From: Streptococcus cristatus
GTDB taxonomy: Bacteria > Bacillota > Bacilli > Lactobacillales > Streptococcaceae
Assembly (NCBI RefSeq): GCF_003943815.1
Contig: NZ_RJNA01000005.1
Span: forward strand, 67,078-131,077
Reading direction: 5' to 3'
Length of the DNA stretch: 64,000 bases
Part shown: piece by piece, positions 1 through 9,558 of the stretch
How positions within the stretch are numbered: position 1 is the stretch's first letter
How the letters are laid out: the number at the start of each line of letters is the position of its first letter
The notes under the pieces: generated by a model
What the model was told of the DNA's origin: nothing
Seen by the model: the letters and a program-made list of their open reading frames with translations, nothing else
The model's database searches: none
Position numbers and translations under genes: made by a program

Positions 1-208
1 CCTCATAAGACTGAATCTTAGTATCTGGTCCAATCAGACTGGCATCTGGCTCTCCACTGCCAACTGCTAGGATTTTGCCGTCTTTGACTGCAATGTAACC
101 GTCCTCCAAGACCTGAGCTTCCTTCATCTCCTCACCAAAAAGGGGATGTCCGAGATCCTTGGGACAGAAGACTTGATTAAAGTGAGTTAATAGTAAATCA
201 GCAGTCAT
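1..208 (-). CDS. hutI: Imidazolonepropionase, N-terminal part (cut by window edge)
   Basis: The minus-strand frame starts with ATG at 208 behind GGAGG and stays open to the window edge. It reads [14 protein letters not shown], then a stretch ending in [15 protein letters not shown], which is the start of an amidohydrolase-fold imidazolonepropionase. The enzyme hydrolyses 4-imidazolone-5-propionate to N-formimino-glutamate, the third step of histidine degradation. Only about 69 residues are visible, so the metal-binding residues are outside the window. It diverges from hutU, which makes the next product upstream, and this supports the call. A separate promoter faces it. Confidence 0.85.
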   Translation of the reverse strand, partial: MTADLLLTHFNQVFCPKDLGHPLFGEEMKEAQVLEDGYIAVKDGKILAVGSGEPDASLIGPDTKIQSYE

Positions 209-251
209 GCTTGTTCCTCCATTTCATTTTCCAACTTATTTACTTTTCATC

Positions 252-280
252 ATAATACACTATCGTCAAATTATAGTCAA
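252..280 (-). promoter_or_regulatory. Promoter of hutI
   Basis: On the minus strand TTGACT (280-275) and TATTAT (257-252) are 17 bp apart, a near-consensus vegetative promoter about 45 bp upstream of the hutI ATG. Confidence 0.7.
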
Positions 281-284
281 AAAC

Positions 285-305
285 CAATATATATTAGATA
301 TATTG
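285..305. promoter_or_regulatory. Inverted repeat between the divergent hut promoters, candidate operator
   Basis: CAATATAT (285-292) and ATATATTG (298-305) form a perfect 8-bp inverted repeat with a 5-nt spacer. It lies between the hutI -35 (275-280) and the hutU -35 (333-338), where one regulator could control both directions. The binding protein is unknown; the SARP-type regulator at 10627-13656 is a neighbour but usually such proteins bind direct repeats. The region is AT-rich, so chance is possible. Confidence 0.4.
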
Positions 306-332
306 ATATTTTTTATCTTTAGAAATATTTTC

Positions 333-362
333 TTGACTTTGTACTGACGGCGCTGTTATACA
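333..362 (+). promoter_or_regulatory. Promoter of the hutU operon
   Basis: TTGACT (333-338) and TATACA (357-362) are separated by 18 bp. The ribosome site AGGAGG at 391-396 precedes the hutU ATG at 405. Confidence 0.65.
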
Positions 363-404
363 ATAAGGTCAAATCTTAAGTTATTTTACAAGGAGGAAAT
401 AAAC

Positions 405-2435
405 ATGTCATTCTACAGCGAACAAGATATTGCAGCAGCAATGACCGTCAAATTAGACGATGTATTACCTGAAAAAACGGTTTTCCAAGAAGGCATCCGT
501 CGAGCACCTGACCGGGGCTTCCGTTTGACTCAAGCTCAAACCGAAATTGCGCTAAAAAATGCCCTTCGCTATATTCCAAAGAGATTCCATGAGGAAGTGA
601 TTCCGGAATTCTTAGAAGAACTGAAAACTCGCGGACGGATTTATGGCTACCGCTGGCGTCCAAAAGAACGCATCTACGGCAAACCAATTGACGAGTACAA
701 AGGGAACTGTACTGCAGCCAAAGCTATGCAGGTCATGATTGACAACAACCTGAGCTTTGAAATCGCCCTTTATCCTTATGAATTGGTTACTTATGGGGAA
801 ACTGGATCTGTCTGTGCTAACTGGATGCAGTACAACCTCATCAAGAAATACTTGGAAGTCATGACTGACCATCAAACCTTGGTCGTGGAATCTGGCCACC
901 CACTCGGACTTTTCAAATCTAAACCAGAAGCTCCTCGTGTTATCATCACTAACGGCCTCTTGGTCGGTGAATATGACAATATGAAGGACTGGGAAATTGC
1001 AGAAGAAATGGGCGTGACCAACTATGGTCAAATGACAGCAGGTGGCTGGATGTACATCGGCCCTCAAGGTATCGTTCATGGTACTTTCAACACCCTCCTC
1101 AATGCTGGGCGCTTGAAACTGGGTGTAGCTGATGATGGCGACCTGACTGGCAAACTCTTTATCTCTTCTGGTCTGGGTGGTATGAGTGGAGCTCAAGGGA
1201 AAGCAGCTGAAATTGCTAAAGCTGTGGCAATCGTAGCTGAAGTAGACCAATCTCGGATTGAAACCCGCCACTCCCAAGGCTGGATTAGCCAATTGGCTGA
1301 AAGTCCAAAAGAAGCTATCGACTTGGCTCAAAAAGCTCTGGAAGCTGGCGAATCAACTTCCATTGCCTATCATGGTAACATTGTAGACCTCTTGGAATAC
1401 GTCAACGAGAACAATATCCATGTAGATCTGCTTTCTGACCAAACTTCTTGCCACAATGTTTACGACGGCGGCTACTGTCCGGCTGGTATCAGCTTTGAAG
1501 AACGGACTCGTCTCCTGGCTGAAGACAAGGAAACCTTTGCTAAATTGGTTGACCAAACCTTGGAACGTCACTTCAAGGCAATCAAGACTCTGACTAGCAA
1601 CGGCACCTACTTCTTTGACTACGGTAATGCCTTTATGAAGGCAGTCTATGACTCTGGCATCAAGGAAATTTCTAAAAACGGCTTTGACGACAAAGACGGC
1701 TTCATCTGGCCATCTTATGTAGAAGATATCATGGGCCCAATGCTCTTTGACTATGGTTATGGTCCTTTCCGTTGGGTATGTCTGAGCGGTAAGCACGAAG
1801 ACCTAGTCGCTACTGACCATGCAGCTATGGAAGTGATCGACCCTAACCGCCGCTACCAAGACCGCGACAACTACAACTGGATCCGCGATGCAGAAAAGAA
1901 CCAGCTGGTTGTTGGAACCCAAGCTCGGATTCTCTACCAAGACTGTATGGGACGCGTCAATATCGCCCTCAAGTTCAATGAATTAGTCCGCGAAGGCAAG
2001 ATTGGTCCTGTCATGATTGGCCGTGACCACCACGACGTATCTGGTACTGACTCTCCATTCCGTGAAACTTCCAATATTAAGGACGGTTCTAATGTTACCT
2101 GCGACATGGCTGTGCAATGTTACGCTGGTAACGCAGCTCGCGGTATGAGCCTGGTAGCTCTCCACAACGGTGGCGGAACTGGTATCGGTAAAGCAATCAA
2201 CGGTGGCTTTGGCTTGGTATTAGACGGTAGTGAACGTATTGATGAAATCATCAAATCTGCTATCGCTTGGGATACAATCGGCGGAGTTGCTCGTCGTAAC
2301 TGGGCACGTAATGAGCATGCTATTGAGACAGCTATCGAGTACAACCGTCTCCACCAAGGAACAGACCACATTACCATTCCGTACTTAACTGACGAAGATT
2401 TGGTCAAAGAATCTGTTAAAAAATTGTTCGAATAG
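405..2435 (+). CDS. hutU: Urocanate hydratase
   Basis: 676 residues, the length typical of the long Firmicutes/eukaryote-type urocanases. The enzyme uses tightly bound NAD+ to convert urocanate to 4-imidazolone-5-propionate, the second step of histidine catabolism. The sequence contains the glycine-rich GLGGMSGAQGKAAEIAK segment in the middle, the conserved MGRDHHDVSGTDSPFRET stretch and the late LVALHNGGGTGIGKAINGG motif. The start is well set by AGGAGG 9 nt before ATG. It is first in a seven-gene operon with folate-linked genes and diverges from hutI. No damage is visible. Confidence 0.97.
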   Translation: MSFYSEQDIAAAMTVKLDDVLPEKTVFQEGIRRAPDRGFRLTQAQTEIALKNALRYIPKRFHEEVIPEFLEELKTRGRIYGYRWRPKERIYGKPIDEYKGNCTAAKAMQVMIDNNLSFEIALYPYELVTYGETGSVCANWMQYNLIKKYLEVMTDHQTLVVESGHPLGLFKSKPEAPRVIITNGLLVGEYDNMKDWEIAEEMGVTNYGQMTAGGWMYIGPQGIVHGTFNTLLNAGRLKLGVADDGDLTGKLFISSGLGGMSGAQGKAAEIAKAVAIVAEVDQSRIETRHSQGWISQLAESPKEAIDLAQKALEAGESTSIAYHGNIVDLLEYVNENNIHVDLLSDQTSCHNVYDGGYCPAGISFEERTRLLAEDKETFAKLVDQTLERHFKAIKTLTSNGTYFFDYGNAFMKAVYDSGIKEISKNGFDDKDGFIWPSYVEDIMGPMLFDYGYGPFRWVCLSGKHEDLVATDHAAMEVIDPNRRYQDRDNYNWIRDAEKNQLVVGTQARILYQDCMGRVNIALKFNELVREGKIGPVMIGRDHHDVSGTDSPFRETSNIKDGSNVTCDMAVQCYAGNAARGMSLVALHNGGGTGIGKAINGGFGLVLDGSERIDEIIKSAIAWDTIGGVARRNWARNEHAIETAIEYNRLHQGTDHITIPYLTDEDLVKESVKKLFE

Positions 2436-2451
2436 AAAAAACTTGTCCCCC

Positions 2452-2496
2452 AACTTCTGAACTGAGCTAGGTGTCAACCTAGCTCAGACGGAAGTT
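2452..2496 (+). other. Strong intercistronic hairpin between hutU and ftcD
   Basis: CTGAGCTAGGT (2462-2472) pairs perfectly with ACCTAGCTCAG (2477-2487) around a 4-nt loop, and AACTTC (2452-2457) with GAAGTT (2491-2496) extends the stem. No run of T follows, so it is a poor intrinsic terminator. It is more likely an mRNA stability or processing element, or a partial attenuator, that could make hutU more abundant than the downstream genes. Confidence 0.6.
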
Positions 2497-2549
2497 CCAC
2501 TTTATCTACTTTGTAAATTTTAATAACATATAACACGAGGTAATATCTT

Positions 2550-3449
2550 ATGGCAAAAATTGTTGAATGTATTCCTAACTTTTCTGAAGGCCGCAACCAA
2601 GCGGTCATTGACGGTCTAGTGGAAGTAGCTAAGAGTGTGCCAGGCGTAACACTTTTGGACCACTCTTCTGATGCCAGCCACAACCGCAGCGTCTTTACCC
2701 TGGTCGGTGATGATCAAAACATTCAGGAAGTTGCCTTTCGTTTGGTCAAATACGCTTCTGAAAATATTGACTTGACCAAACACCAGGGTGAACACCCTCG
2801 TATGGGCGCAACTGATGTCCTGCCTTTTGTACCAATCAAGGACATCACAAGTGAGGAATGCGTAGAAATTGCGAAGACCGTATCTGAGCGGATCAATCGT
2901 GAGCTCGGTATTCCTATCTTCCTCTATGAAGATGCAGCGACTCGTCCAGAGCGTAAGAACTTGGCCAAGGTTCGTAAAGGACAATTTGAAGGCATGCCTG
3001 AAAAGCTCTTGGAACCTGACTGGGCTCCAGACTATGGTGAAAGAAAGATTCACCCAACTGCTGGTGTCACTGCTGTCGGAGCTAGGATGCCGCTCATCGC
3101 CTACAACATCAACTTGGATACAGACAATCTGGAAATTGCCAACAACATTGCCAAAATCATCCGTGGATCAAGCGGTGGCTACAAGTACTGTAAAGCTATC
3201 GGCGTTATGCTGGAAGACCGCAACATTGCTCAGGTTTCTATTAACATGGTCAATCTAGAAAAATTCCCACTCTATCGCGTCTTTGAAACTGTTCGCTTTG
3301 AAGCTAAGCGCTACGGAGTTGGAATCCTCGGCTCAGAAGTCATCGGTTTGGCTCCAGCTAAGGCTTTGATTGACGCAGCAGAATACTATCTGCAAATCGA
3401 AGACTTTGACTACGGCAAGCAAGTTCTGGAAAACCATTTGCTGGGCTAG
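2550..3449 (+). CDS. ftcD: Glutamate formiminotransferase (single-domain FtcD)
   Basis: 299 residues beginning MAKIVECIPNFSEGRN, the hallmark start of the formiminotransferase fold, followed by DHSSDASHNRSVFT and HQGEHPRMGATDVLPF. It transfers the formimino group from N-formimino-glutamate to tetrahydrofolate, releasing glutamate. In animals this domain is fused to a cyclodeaminase; here the cyclodeaminase is the next gene, 14 bp downstream. A ribosome site (GAGG) precedes ATG. This is the folate-linked route for the last step of histidine degradation, parallel to HutG. Confidence 0.95.
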   Translation: MAKIVECIPNFSEGRNQAVIDGLVEVAKSVPGVTLLDHSSDASHNRSVFTLVGDDQNIQEVAFRLVKYASENIDLTKHQGEHPRMGATDVLPFVPIKDITSEECVEIAKTVSERINRELGIPIFLYEDAATRPERKNLAKVRKGQFEGMPEKLLEPDWAPDYGERKIHPTAGVTAVGARMPLIAYNINLDTDNLEIANNIAKIIRGSSGGYKYCKAIGVMLEDRNIAQVSINMVNLEKFPLYRVFETVRFEAKRYGVGILGSEVIGLAPAKALIDAAEYYLQIEDFDYGKQVLENHLLG

Positions 3450-3463
3450 GAGGACAAAAACCT

Positions 3464-4090
3464 ATGAAATTAGTAGATTTAAGCTTGACAGAATTTGCCC
3501 AAGTCCTAGGCTCAGACGCTCCTGCACCAGGAGGCGGCTCTGCCGCTGCTCTTTCCGCAGCGAACGGTATTTCCCTGACCAAGATGGTCTGTGAATTGAC
3601 CCTTGGCAAAAAAAAATACGCAGAATTTGAAGCAGAAATTGCTCAAGTACATGCTGAAAGCGCTCGACTCCAAGAAAGCCTGCTCGCAGCTATTGACAAG
3701 GACACTGAAGCCTTCAATCTAGTCTCCGCTGTCTTTGATATGCCTAAGGAAACGGAGGAAGACAAGGCTGCCCGTCGGGAAGCTATGCAACAAGCCCTCA
3801 AGGAAGCGACCAAGTCACCTTATGGCATGATGGAAGACATCTTGGCTGCCCTGCAAACAACCCAAAAGGCTGTCGGCAAGTCCAATACCAACGCTGCCAG
3901 CGACCTGGGGGTAGCAGCTCTCAACCTTAAGGCTGGTTTGCAAGGGGCTTGGCTCAATGTCCTCATCAACCTGTCAGGTGTCAAGGATGAAGCATTCGTC
4001 GCAGACTACCGCAGCAAGGGTGAAGAGCTCCTGCAAAAAGGCAGCGCCCTAGCCGATGAAATTTATCAAGAAATTTTGAAAGTTGTCTAA
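3464..4090 (+). CDS. fchA: Formiminotetrahydrofolate cyclodeaminase
   Basis: 208 residues starting MKLVDLSLTEFAQVLGS, then APAPGGGSAAALSAANG, the conserved N-terminal motif of the FTCD_C/cyclodeaminase family. The protein is predicted helical. It converts 5-formimino-tetrahydrofolate to 5,10-methenyl-tetrahydrofolate plus ammonia, the partner reaction of the preceding formiminotransferase. A clear AGGAGG at 3449-3454 overlaps the end of ftcD, and the genes are 14 bp apart, suggesting translational coupling. Confidence 0.93.
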   Translation: MKLVDLSLTEFAQVLGSDAPAPGGGSAAALSAANGISLTKMVCELTLGKKKYAEFEAEIAQVHAESARLQESLLAAIDKDTEAFNLVSAVFDMPKETEEDKAARREAMQQALKEATKSPYGMMEDILAALQTTQKAVGKSNTNAASDLGVAALNLKAGLQGAWLNVLINLSGVKDEAFVADYRSKGEELLQKGSALADEIYQEILKVV

Positions 4091-4156
4091 TAGATAAACG
4101 GAAGAGAAGTTCGCTCTTTCCCATGAATGGACTTCCTCTTCTCAAGAGGTAACAAT

Positions 4157-5830
4157 ATGGTTTTATCAGATATTGAAATTGCCAATTCGGTTCAAATGAA
4201 GCCCATCAAAGAGGTTGCAGAAAAGCTTGGAATTGATGAAGACGCCTTGTCTCTTTATGGAAATTACAAGGCAAAAATCAGTGCCGGCCAACTGGAATCC
4301 TTAAAAGACAAGCCAGACGGCAAACTGATTCTCGTGACAGCCATTTCTCCGACACCAGCCGGAGAAGGCAAGACAACGACTTCTGTCGGATTGGTCGATG
4401 CTCTAGCTGCTATCGGTAAAAAAGCCGTTATCGCTCTGCGGGAACCTTCACTCGGACCTGTCTTTGGTATCAAGGGCGGAGCTGCTGGTGGTGGACGCGC
4501 TCAAGTTGTGCCCATGGAGGACATCAACCTCCACTTCACTGGTGACTTTCATGCCATCGGTGTTGCCAACAACCTGCTGGCGGCCCTCATTGACAACCAC
4601 ATCCACCATGGCAATGCCTTAGGCATCGACTCTCGCCGCATCACTTGGAAGCGGGCAGTTGATATGAATGACCGGCAGTTGCGCCACATTGTGGATGGCT
4701 TGCAGGGTAAGGTCAACGGTGTTCCGCGTGAAGATGGTTTTGACATTACAGTTGCTTCTGAGGTTATGGCTATTCTCTGTCTGTCAGAAAATATCACCGA
4801 TCTCAAGAACCGTTTGGAAAAAATCATCATTGGCTACAGCTTTGAAGGTAAGCCAATAACTGCTAAGGATCTGAAAGCTGGTGGCGCTATGGCTGCTGTC
4901 CTCAAAGACGCCATCCATCCAAACTTGGTTCAAACTCTGGAACACACACCAGCCCTGATTCACGGTGGACCTTTTGCCAACATTGCCCATGGCTGTAACA
5001 GTGTCCTAGCTACCAAGCTGGCTCTCAAATATGCCGACTATGCAGTCACAGAAGCTGGTTTCGGTGCTGACCTGGGTGCTGAAAAATTCATTGATATCAA
5101 GTGTCGTACATCTGGTCTTCGTCCAGCGGCTGTAGTTCTGGTTGCTACCATCCGCGCTCTCAAGATGCACGGTGGTGTGGCTAAGAGTGATTTGGCTGAA
5201 GAAAATGTCCAAGCCGTTGTAGATGGGCTGCCAAACTTAGAAAAACATCTGGAAAACATTCAAGATGTTTATGGATTGCCAGCAGTCGTTGCCATCAATA
5301 AATTCCCTCTGGATACCGAAGCAGAATTGCAAGCAGTTTATGACGCCTGCCAAAAACGCGGCGTTGACGTCGTGATTTCCGACGTCTGGGCAAATGGCGG
5401 AGCTGGCGGTAAAGAGTTGGCTGAAAAAGTCGTGGAACTGGCCGAAGGAGACAATCACTTCCAATTTGTATATAATGAAGAGGACTCCATTGAGATCAAG
5501 TTGAACAAGATCGTTACCAAGGTCTATGGAGGCAAGGGCGTTCGCCTGACTCCTGCTGCTAAACGCGAGCTCAAACAGCTGGAAGAGCTAGGCTTCTCCA
5601 ACTATCCTATCTGTATGGCTAAGACTCAGTACTCCTTCTCAGACGATGCTAAAAAGCTAGGTGCGCCTAAAGACTTTGTTGTGACTATTAGCCAGCTCAA
5701 AGTTTCTGCTGGTGCAGGCTTTATCGTTGCTCTGACTGGTGCAATCATGACCATGCCAGGATTGCCTAAGGTGCCAGCCAGCGAAAAGATTGACGTCGAC
5801 AAAGATGGCAATATCAGCGGTTTGTTCTAA
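4157..5830 (+). CDS. fhs: Formate-tetrahydrofolate ligase
   Basis: 557 residues, the usual length. It interconverts formate, ATP and tetrahydrofolate with 10-formyl-tetrahydrofolate. The P-loop is in [20 protein letters not shown] near residue 65 and the [14 protein letters not shown] and FTGDFHA signatures follow. I chose ATG 4157 ([10 protein letters not shown]) behind AGAGGT at 4145-4150 rather than the in-frame ATG at 4127, which has no ribosome site and adds ten atypical residues. Inside a histidine operon it probably acts on one-carbon units from FtcD/FchA; in reverse it could yield formate and ATP. That role is inference. Confidence 0.94.
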   Translation: MVLSDIEIANSVQMKPIKEVAEKLGIDEDALSLYGNYKAKISAGQLESLKDKPDGKLILVTAISPTPAGEGKTTTSVGLVDALAAIGKKAVIALREPSLGPVFGIKGGAAGGGRAQVVPMEDINLHFTGDFHAIGVANNLLAALIDNHIHHGNALGIDSRRITWKRAVDMNDRQLRHIVDGLQGKVNGVPREDGFDITVASEVMAILCLSENITDLKNRLEKIIIGYSFEGKPITAKDLKAGGAMAAVLKDAIHPNLVQTLEHTPALIHGGPFANIAHGCNSVLATKLALKYADYAVTEAGFGADLGAEKFIDIKCRTSGLRPAAVVLVATIRALKMHGGVAKSDLAEENVQAVVDGLPNLEKHLENIQDVYGLPAVVAINKFPLDTEAELQAVYDACQKRGVDVVISDVWANGGAGGKELAEKVVELAEGDNHFQFVYNEEDSIEIKLNKIVTKVYGGKGVRLTPAAKRELKQLEELGFSNYPICMAKTQYSFSDDAKKLGAPKDFVVTISQLKVSAGAGFIVALTGAIMTMPGLPKVPASEKIDVDKDGNISGLF

Positions 5831-5842
5831 TAAATACCAAAA

Positions 5843-6442
5843 ATGACAAATATAACTCTTCTAAAATCAAACGATTTTCAAGTTTCCGATTGGTCGGGGG
5901 GAAAGACAAAACAACTTTATCTTTCCCCGCCAACTGGCCACTATGGCAAGCGGGACTTTGACTATCGACTCTCAACAGCGACTGTAGAGTTGGCTGAAAG
6001 TCAGTTTTCTGACCTCAGCGGCTTTCACCGCATTCTCATGAGCCTGGACCACACACTTCATCTCCACAATGCCAGTCGGCAGGAGGAAACGGTTCTAGCT
6101 CCCTTTACCCCCTATTTTTTCGAAGGGAGTGATTCTATCACAAGTCGTGGGACTTGTACCGACTTTAACTTAATCTACAGCGACCATTATCAGGGACAGA
6201 TGCTTGCCATCTCGGATGGACAAGAGCTTAGCCGAGATGAAGCCATTCAATTTATCTATGTCTTAAGTGATTTGATGGTGACAGGAACAGACCTGTCATC
6301 GCTTAACCTAAAGGCAGGGCAACTTCTGATAGTGGAAAAAGAGACTCAGGAAACTGAGTTGCAAATAATGTTTTCGAGTAACCAGCCAACGGGTGCTCCC
6401 CTTGCTATATGGGCTGGTTTGACCCATATCCCTACTAAGTAA
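5843..6442 (+). CDS. hutD: HutD-family protein
   Basis: 199 residues of the HutD/Ves cupin-like family: TLLKSNDFQVSDWSGGKTKQLYLSP at the start is the typical WSGGTTTQL-type motif, followed by the FDYRLSTATVE strand and FHRILMSLDH. HutD is common in hut operons; its biochemical role is not settled, with a proposed function in limiting histidine-catabolic flux. The gene is 12 bp behind fhs, with no strong ribosome site, so coupling to fhs translation is likely. Confidence 0.85.
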   Translation: MTNITLLKSNDFQVSDWSGGKTKQLYLSPPTGHYGKRDFDYRLSTATVELAESQFSDLSGFHRILMSLDHTLHLHNASRQEETVLAPFTPYFFEGSDSITSRGTCTDFNLIYSDHYQGQMLAISDGQELSRDEAIQFIYVLSDLMVTGTDLSSLNLKAGQLLIVEKETQETELQIMFSSNQPTGAPLAIWAGLTHIPTK

Positions 6443-6479
6443 AGATACAAGGATGTCCTATCATCGTTCTATCTTTACT
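6438..6479 (+). other. Intercistronic hairpin between hutD and the permease
   Basis: AGTAAAGATA (6438-6447) pairs perfectly with TATCTTTACT (6470-6479), and GATG/CATC can form an inner stem. The outer arm includes the hutD stop codon. There is no T-run after it, so I read it as an RNA-processing or stability element rather than a terminator. Confidence 0.5.
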
Positions 6480-6517
6480 AGGAAAGGATCCCACATCTCT
6501 AAAGGAGAAACATTATT

Positions 6518-7870
6518 ATGAATGCGACTAAACTCACTGCAAAAGAACAAGAGCGAGAAAATGCGAAATTCAGCTTTTCTGGCGCTACTCTCTATGGTAT
6601 CAATGCTGTTATCGGTTCAGGAATTTTCCTCCTACCTCAAAAGATTTATAAAGGGCTGGGTCCTGCTTCTCTAGCTGTCATGCTGGGAACAGCCCTCCTC
6701 GTTATCCTCTTAGCCGTCTGCTTGGCAGAAACTGCTGGTTATTTTAATAAAAACGGCGGAGCCTTCCAATATTCCAAAGCAGCCTTTGGGGACTTTGTCG
6801 GATTTAATGTTGGCTTCCTAGGCTGGGCGGTTACCATCATCGCTTGGTCAGCAATGGCAGCAGGATTTGCGAGACTTTTTGTCATTACTTTTAAATCCTT
6901 TGCCCCCTATGAACTTTTACTCAGTGTGAGCCTGATTATCCTACTCAGTCTGATGAATATCTCAGGTCTTAAGACTTCTAAAATGTTCACCTTGACCGCA
7001 ACCGTAGCCAAGCTCATCCCAATTGTCGCTTTCAGTCTATGTGCGATTTTCTTCATCAAAGGAGGAATTGACAAGGGAAACTTCACTCCGTTTGTTCAGC
7101 TAGAACCTGGCGTAGATATCATGAAAGCCATCTCTAGTACAGCGATCTACATTTTCTACGGTTTCATCGGATTTGAAACCATGTCTATCGTTGCTGGTGA
7201 AATGCGCAACCCAGAAAAGAATGTGCCTCGGGCTATTTTGGGCTCTATCAGTATTGTCTCTGTTCTCTATATGCTAATTATCGCAGGAACTATCGCCATG
7301 CTAGGCAGCCGTATCCTGCAAACAGATGCCTCTGTGCAAGACGCTTTTGTCGAAATGATTGGCCCTGCTGGAGCATGGATTGTTTCTATCGGAGCGCTGA
7401 TCTCTATTGCTGGACTTAACATTGGGGAATCTATCATGGTCCCACGTTATGGTGCAGCCATTGCAGATGAAGGCTTGTTGCCTAAAAAAATCGCCGAAAC
7501 CAACGCTAAAAACGCCCCTGTAATTGCCATTATTATCTCCGGACTTTTAGCCATTGCCCTGCTCTTTACAGGAACATTTGAAGTATTAGCGGCTCTCAGC
7601 GTAGTCTTCCGCTTCTTCCAATACATCCCAACTGCTCTAGCCGTATTGGTATTGAGAAAGAAATATCCAGATAAGAAAGTGGTCTTCCGCGTTCCATTTG
7701 GTCCAGTCATTCCAATTTTAGCGGTTCTAGTCAGCCTCATCATGATTTGGGGTGAAAACCCAATGAACTATGTCTATGGTCTCATCGGTGTCCTTGTCGC
7801 CAGCGCAGTCTACTATATCTACATAGTACTGATTTGTAAAAATAAAGTTCTTGAACAAAAAGGAGAATGA
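6518..7870 (+). CDS. APC-family amino acid permease, probably histidine uptake
   Basis: 450 residues with about 12 hydrophobic segments. The first shows the APC-superfamily signature ATLYGINAVIGSGIFLLPQKIY, with GSGIF lining the substrate site, and a later YIFYGFIGFETMSIVAGEMRNPEKNVPRA segment is typical of amino acid/cation symporters. A good ribosome site (AAAGGAG) precedes ATG 6518. Its place between hutD and hutH makes histidine (or urocanate) the likely substrate, but this is inferred from context. Resemblance to other APC proteins alone would not set specificity. Confidence 0.85.
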   Translation: MNATKLTAKEQERENAKFSFSGATLYGINAVIGSGIFLLPQKIYKGLGPASLAVMLGTALLVILLAVCLAETAGYFNKNGGAFQYSKAAFGDFVGFNVGFLGWAVTIIAWSAMAAGFARLFVITFKSFAPYELLLSVSLIILLSLMNISGLKTSKMFTLTATVAKLIPIVAFSLCAIFFIKGGIDKGNFTPFVQLEPGVDIMKAISSTAIYIFYGFIGFETMSIVAGEMRNPEKNVPRAILGSISIVSVLYMLIIAGTIAMLGSRILQTDASVQDAFVEMIGPAGAWIVSIGALISIAGLNIGESIMVPRYGAAIADEGLLPKKIAETNAKNAPVIAIIISGLLAIALLFTGTFEVLAALSVVFRFFQYIPTALAVLVLRKKYPDKKVVFRVPFGPVIPILAVLVSLIMIWGENPMNYVYGLIGVLVASAVYYIYIVLICKNKVLEQKGE

Positions 7871-7875
7871 ATCTT

Positions 7876-9417
7876 ATGACACATGTAATCAATTTGGATG
7901 GCGAACACCTTACTTTAGAAGATGTCATTGCTGTAGCTCGTCATTGAGCTATCTGCGAAATCAACCAAGAAGCTAAGAAAGCTGTAGAAGCTTCCCGTAA
8001 AATCGTAGATGACATCGTCCGCGAAAAGCGGGTAGTCTACGGCGTTACGACTGGATTTGGCTCCCTCTGCAATGTCAGCATCTCGCCAGAAGATACGACT
8101 CAGCTGCAGGAAAACTTGATTCGCACCCATGCTTCAGGATTTGGCGATCCTCTTCCTGAAGATGCAGTTCGTGCTATCATGTTAATTCGGATTAATTCTC
8201 TGGTCAAGGGCTATTCTGGTATCCGGCTCTCTACTGTCGAAAAACTTCTGGAATTGCTCAATAAAGGCGTCGTGCCATTTATTCCAGAAAAAGGTTCTCT
8301 CGGTGCCTCTGGCGACTTAGCACCGCTGGCTCACATGGTTCTGCCTATGCTAGGACTGGGGCGCGCTTACTATCAAGGCCAATTGCTCTCTGGACAAGAA
8401 GCTTTGGACAAGGCCGGCATCGAGAAAATTGCTCTAGCAGCCAAGGAAGGGCTGGCACTGATTAACGGAACGACTGTCCTGACAGGTATCGGAGCTCTGG
8501 CTACCTACGATGCCATCCAGCTACTTAAATTGTCAGATGTCGCTGGTGCCCTTTCCATGGAGGTCCACAATGGTATTACCAGTCCATTTGAAGAAGACCT
8601 ACATACCATCCGTCCTCAAAGCGGACAGCTGGCTACAGCCCGCAATATCCGCAACCTTCTGGAAGGCAGTGGCAACACAACTGTAGCCACTCAACAACGG
8701 GTCCAAGACCCATATACCCTGCGTTGTATTCCGCAGATTCATGGTGCCAGCAAGGACTCTATCGCTTATGTTAAGACCAAGGTAGAGATTGAAATCAACT
8801 CTGTTACAGACAACCCTATCATCACCAAGGAAGGCCATGTCATCTCAGGCGGTAACTTCCACGGAGAACCAATGGCTCAGCCATTCGACTTCCTAGGCAT
8901 CGCTATTTCTGAAATCGGAAATGTATCCGAGCGTCGTGTAGAGCGTCTAGTCAACAGCCAATTGAGCAAGCTCCCATCCTTCTTGGTCAAACACCCAGGA
9001 CTCAACTCTGGCTTTATGATTACTCAGTATGCTTGTGCTTCGCTTGCTTCTGAAAACAAAGTTCTATCTCATCCAGCCAGCGTAGACTCTATCCCATCTT
9101 GTGAAAACCAAGAAGACTTTGTCAGCATGGGAACTACTGCAGCACGCAAGGCAGCTGAGATTCTCAAGAATTCTCGCCGCATCGTGGCAACAGAAATCAT
9201 GGCAGCCTGCCAAGCTCTGGATCTGAAACCAGAAAACCATGAACTTGGTAAAGGAACCAAGCCAGCCTACGACCTCTTCCGCCAGCATGTCCGCTTTATC
9301 GAGTTTGATAAGGATATCGAAATCTACGAAGAGCTCAACAAGGCTTCTGAGCTGATTGAAAGCGATGAATTTCTAGCAGCCGTTGAAAAGGCTGTGGACT
9401 TGAGCATTCAGTTCTAA
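7876..9417 (+). pseudogene. hutH: Histidine ammonia-lyase interrupted by an in-frame stop (TGA, codon 24)
   Basis: ATG 7876 is preceded by AAAGGAG and opens a 513-codon frame, the normal HutH length, but TGA at 7945-7947 (codon 24) breaks it. Homologous sequence continues in the same frame on both sides: ...EDVIAVARH, stop, AICEINQEAKKAVEASRK. Families usually have Gly here, so a single G to T change in GGA would explain it. The catalytic core is intact: Tyr55 in VVYGVTTGFG and the Ala144-Ser145-Gly146 triad that forms the MIO group. Restart at ATG 8116 (codon 81) would lose Tyr55, so it would probably be inactive. The enzyme deaminates histidine to urocanate, the entry step. A recent mutation, a sequencing error or low-level readthrough are the alternatives. 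Confidence 0.9.
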
Positions 9418-9445
9418 AGCTGATGACTCTGTAAAAAGTTAACCT

Positions 9446-9479
9446 AAGAAGCCCGCTCACATGCAGTTGGGCTTCTTTT
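9446..9479 (+). terminator. Terminator after hutH
   Basis: AGAAGCCC (9447-9454) pairs with GGGCTTCT (9469-9476), followed by TTTTC. It separates the hutU-hutH operon from hutG. Confidence 0.8.
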
Positions 9480-9493
9480 CCCGCCAAAAACCA

Positions 9494-9522
9494 TTGACAG
9501 GCTTAGCGGAAACTCTTATAAT
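9494..9522 (+). promoter_or_regulatory. Consensus promoter of hutG
   Basis: TTGACA (9494-9499), 17 bp, TATAAT (9517-9522): a perfect vegetative consensus. With the terminator upstream it shows that hutG is transcribed on its own, and probably strongly unless repressed. Confidence 0.85.
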
Positions 9523-9558
9523 AAAGTCGCAACTATCGTTATCAAAAAGGACAAAATT

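Noticed and set aside
4127..4156. Upstream start for fhs
   Set aside because: The ten added residues are not family-like and AGAGGT sits before ATG 4157.
7945..7947. TGA in hutH as selenocysteine or programmed readthrough
   Set aside because: No SECIS-like hairpin just downstream, the residue is not catalytic in this family, and the TGA-G context is not a known leaky one.
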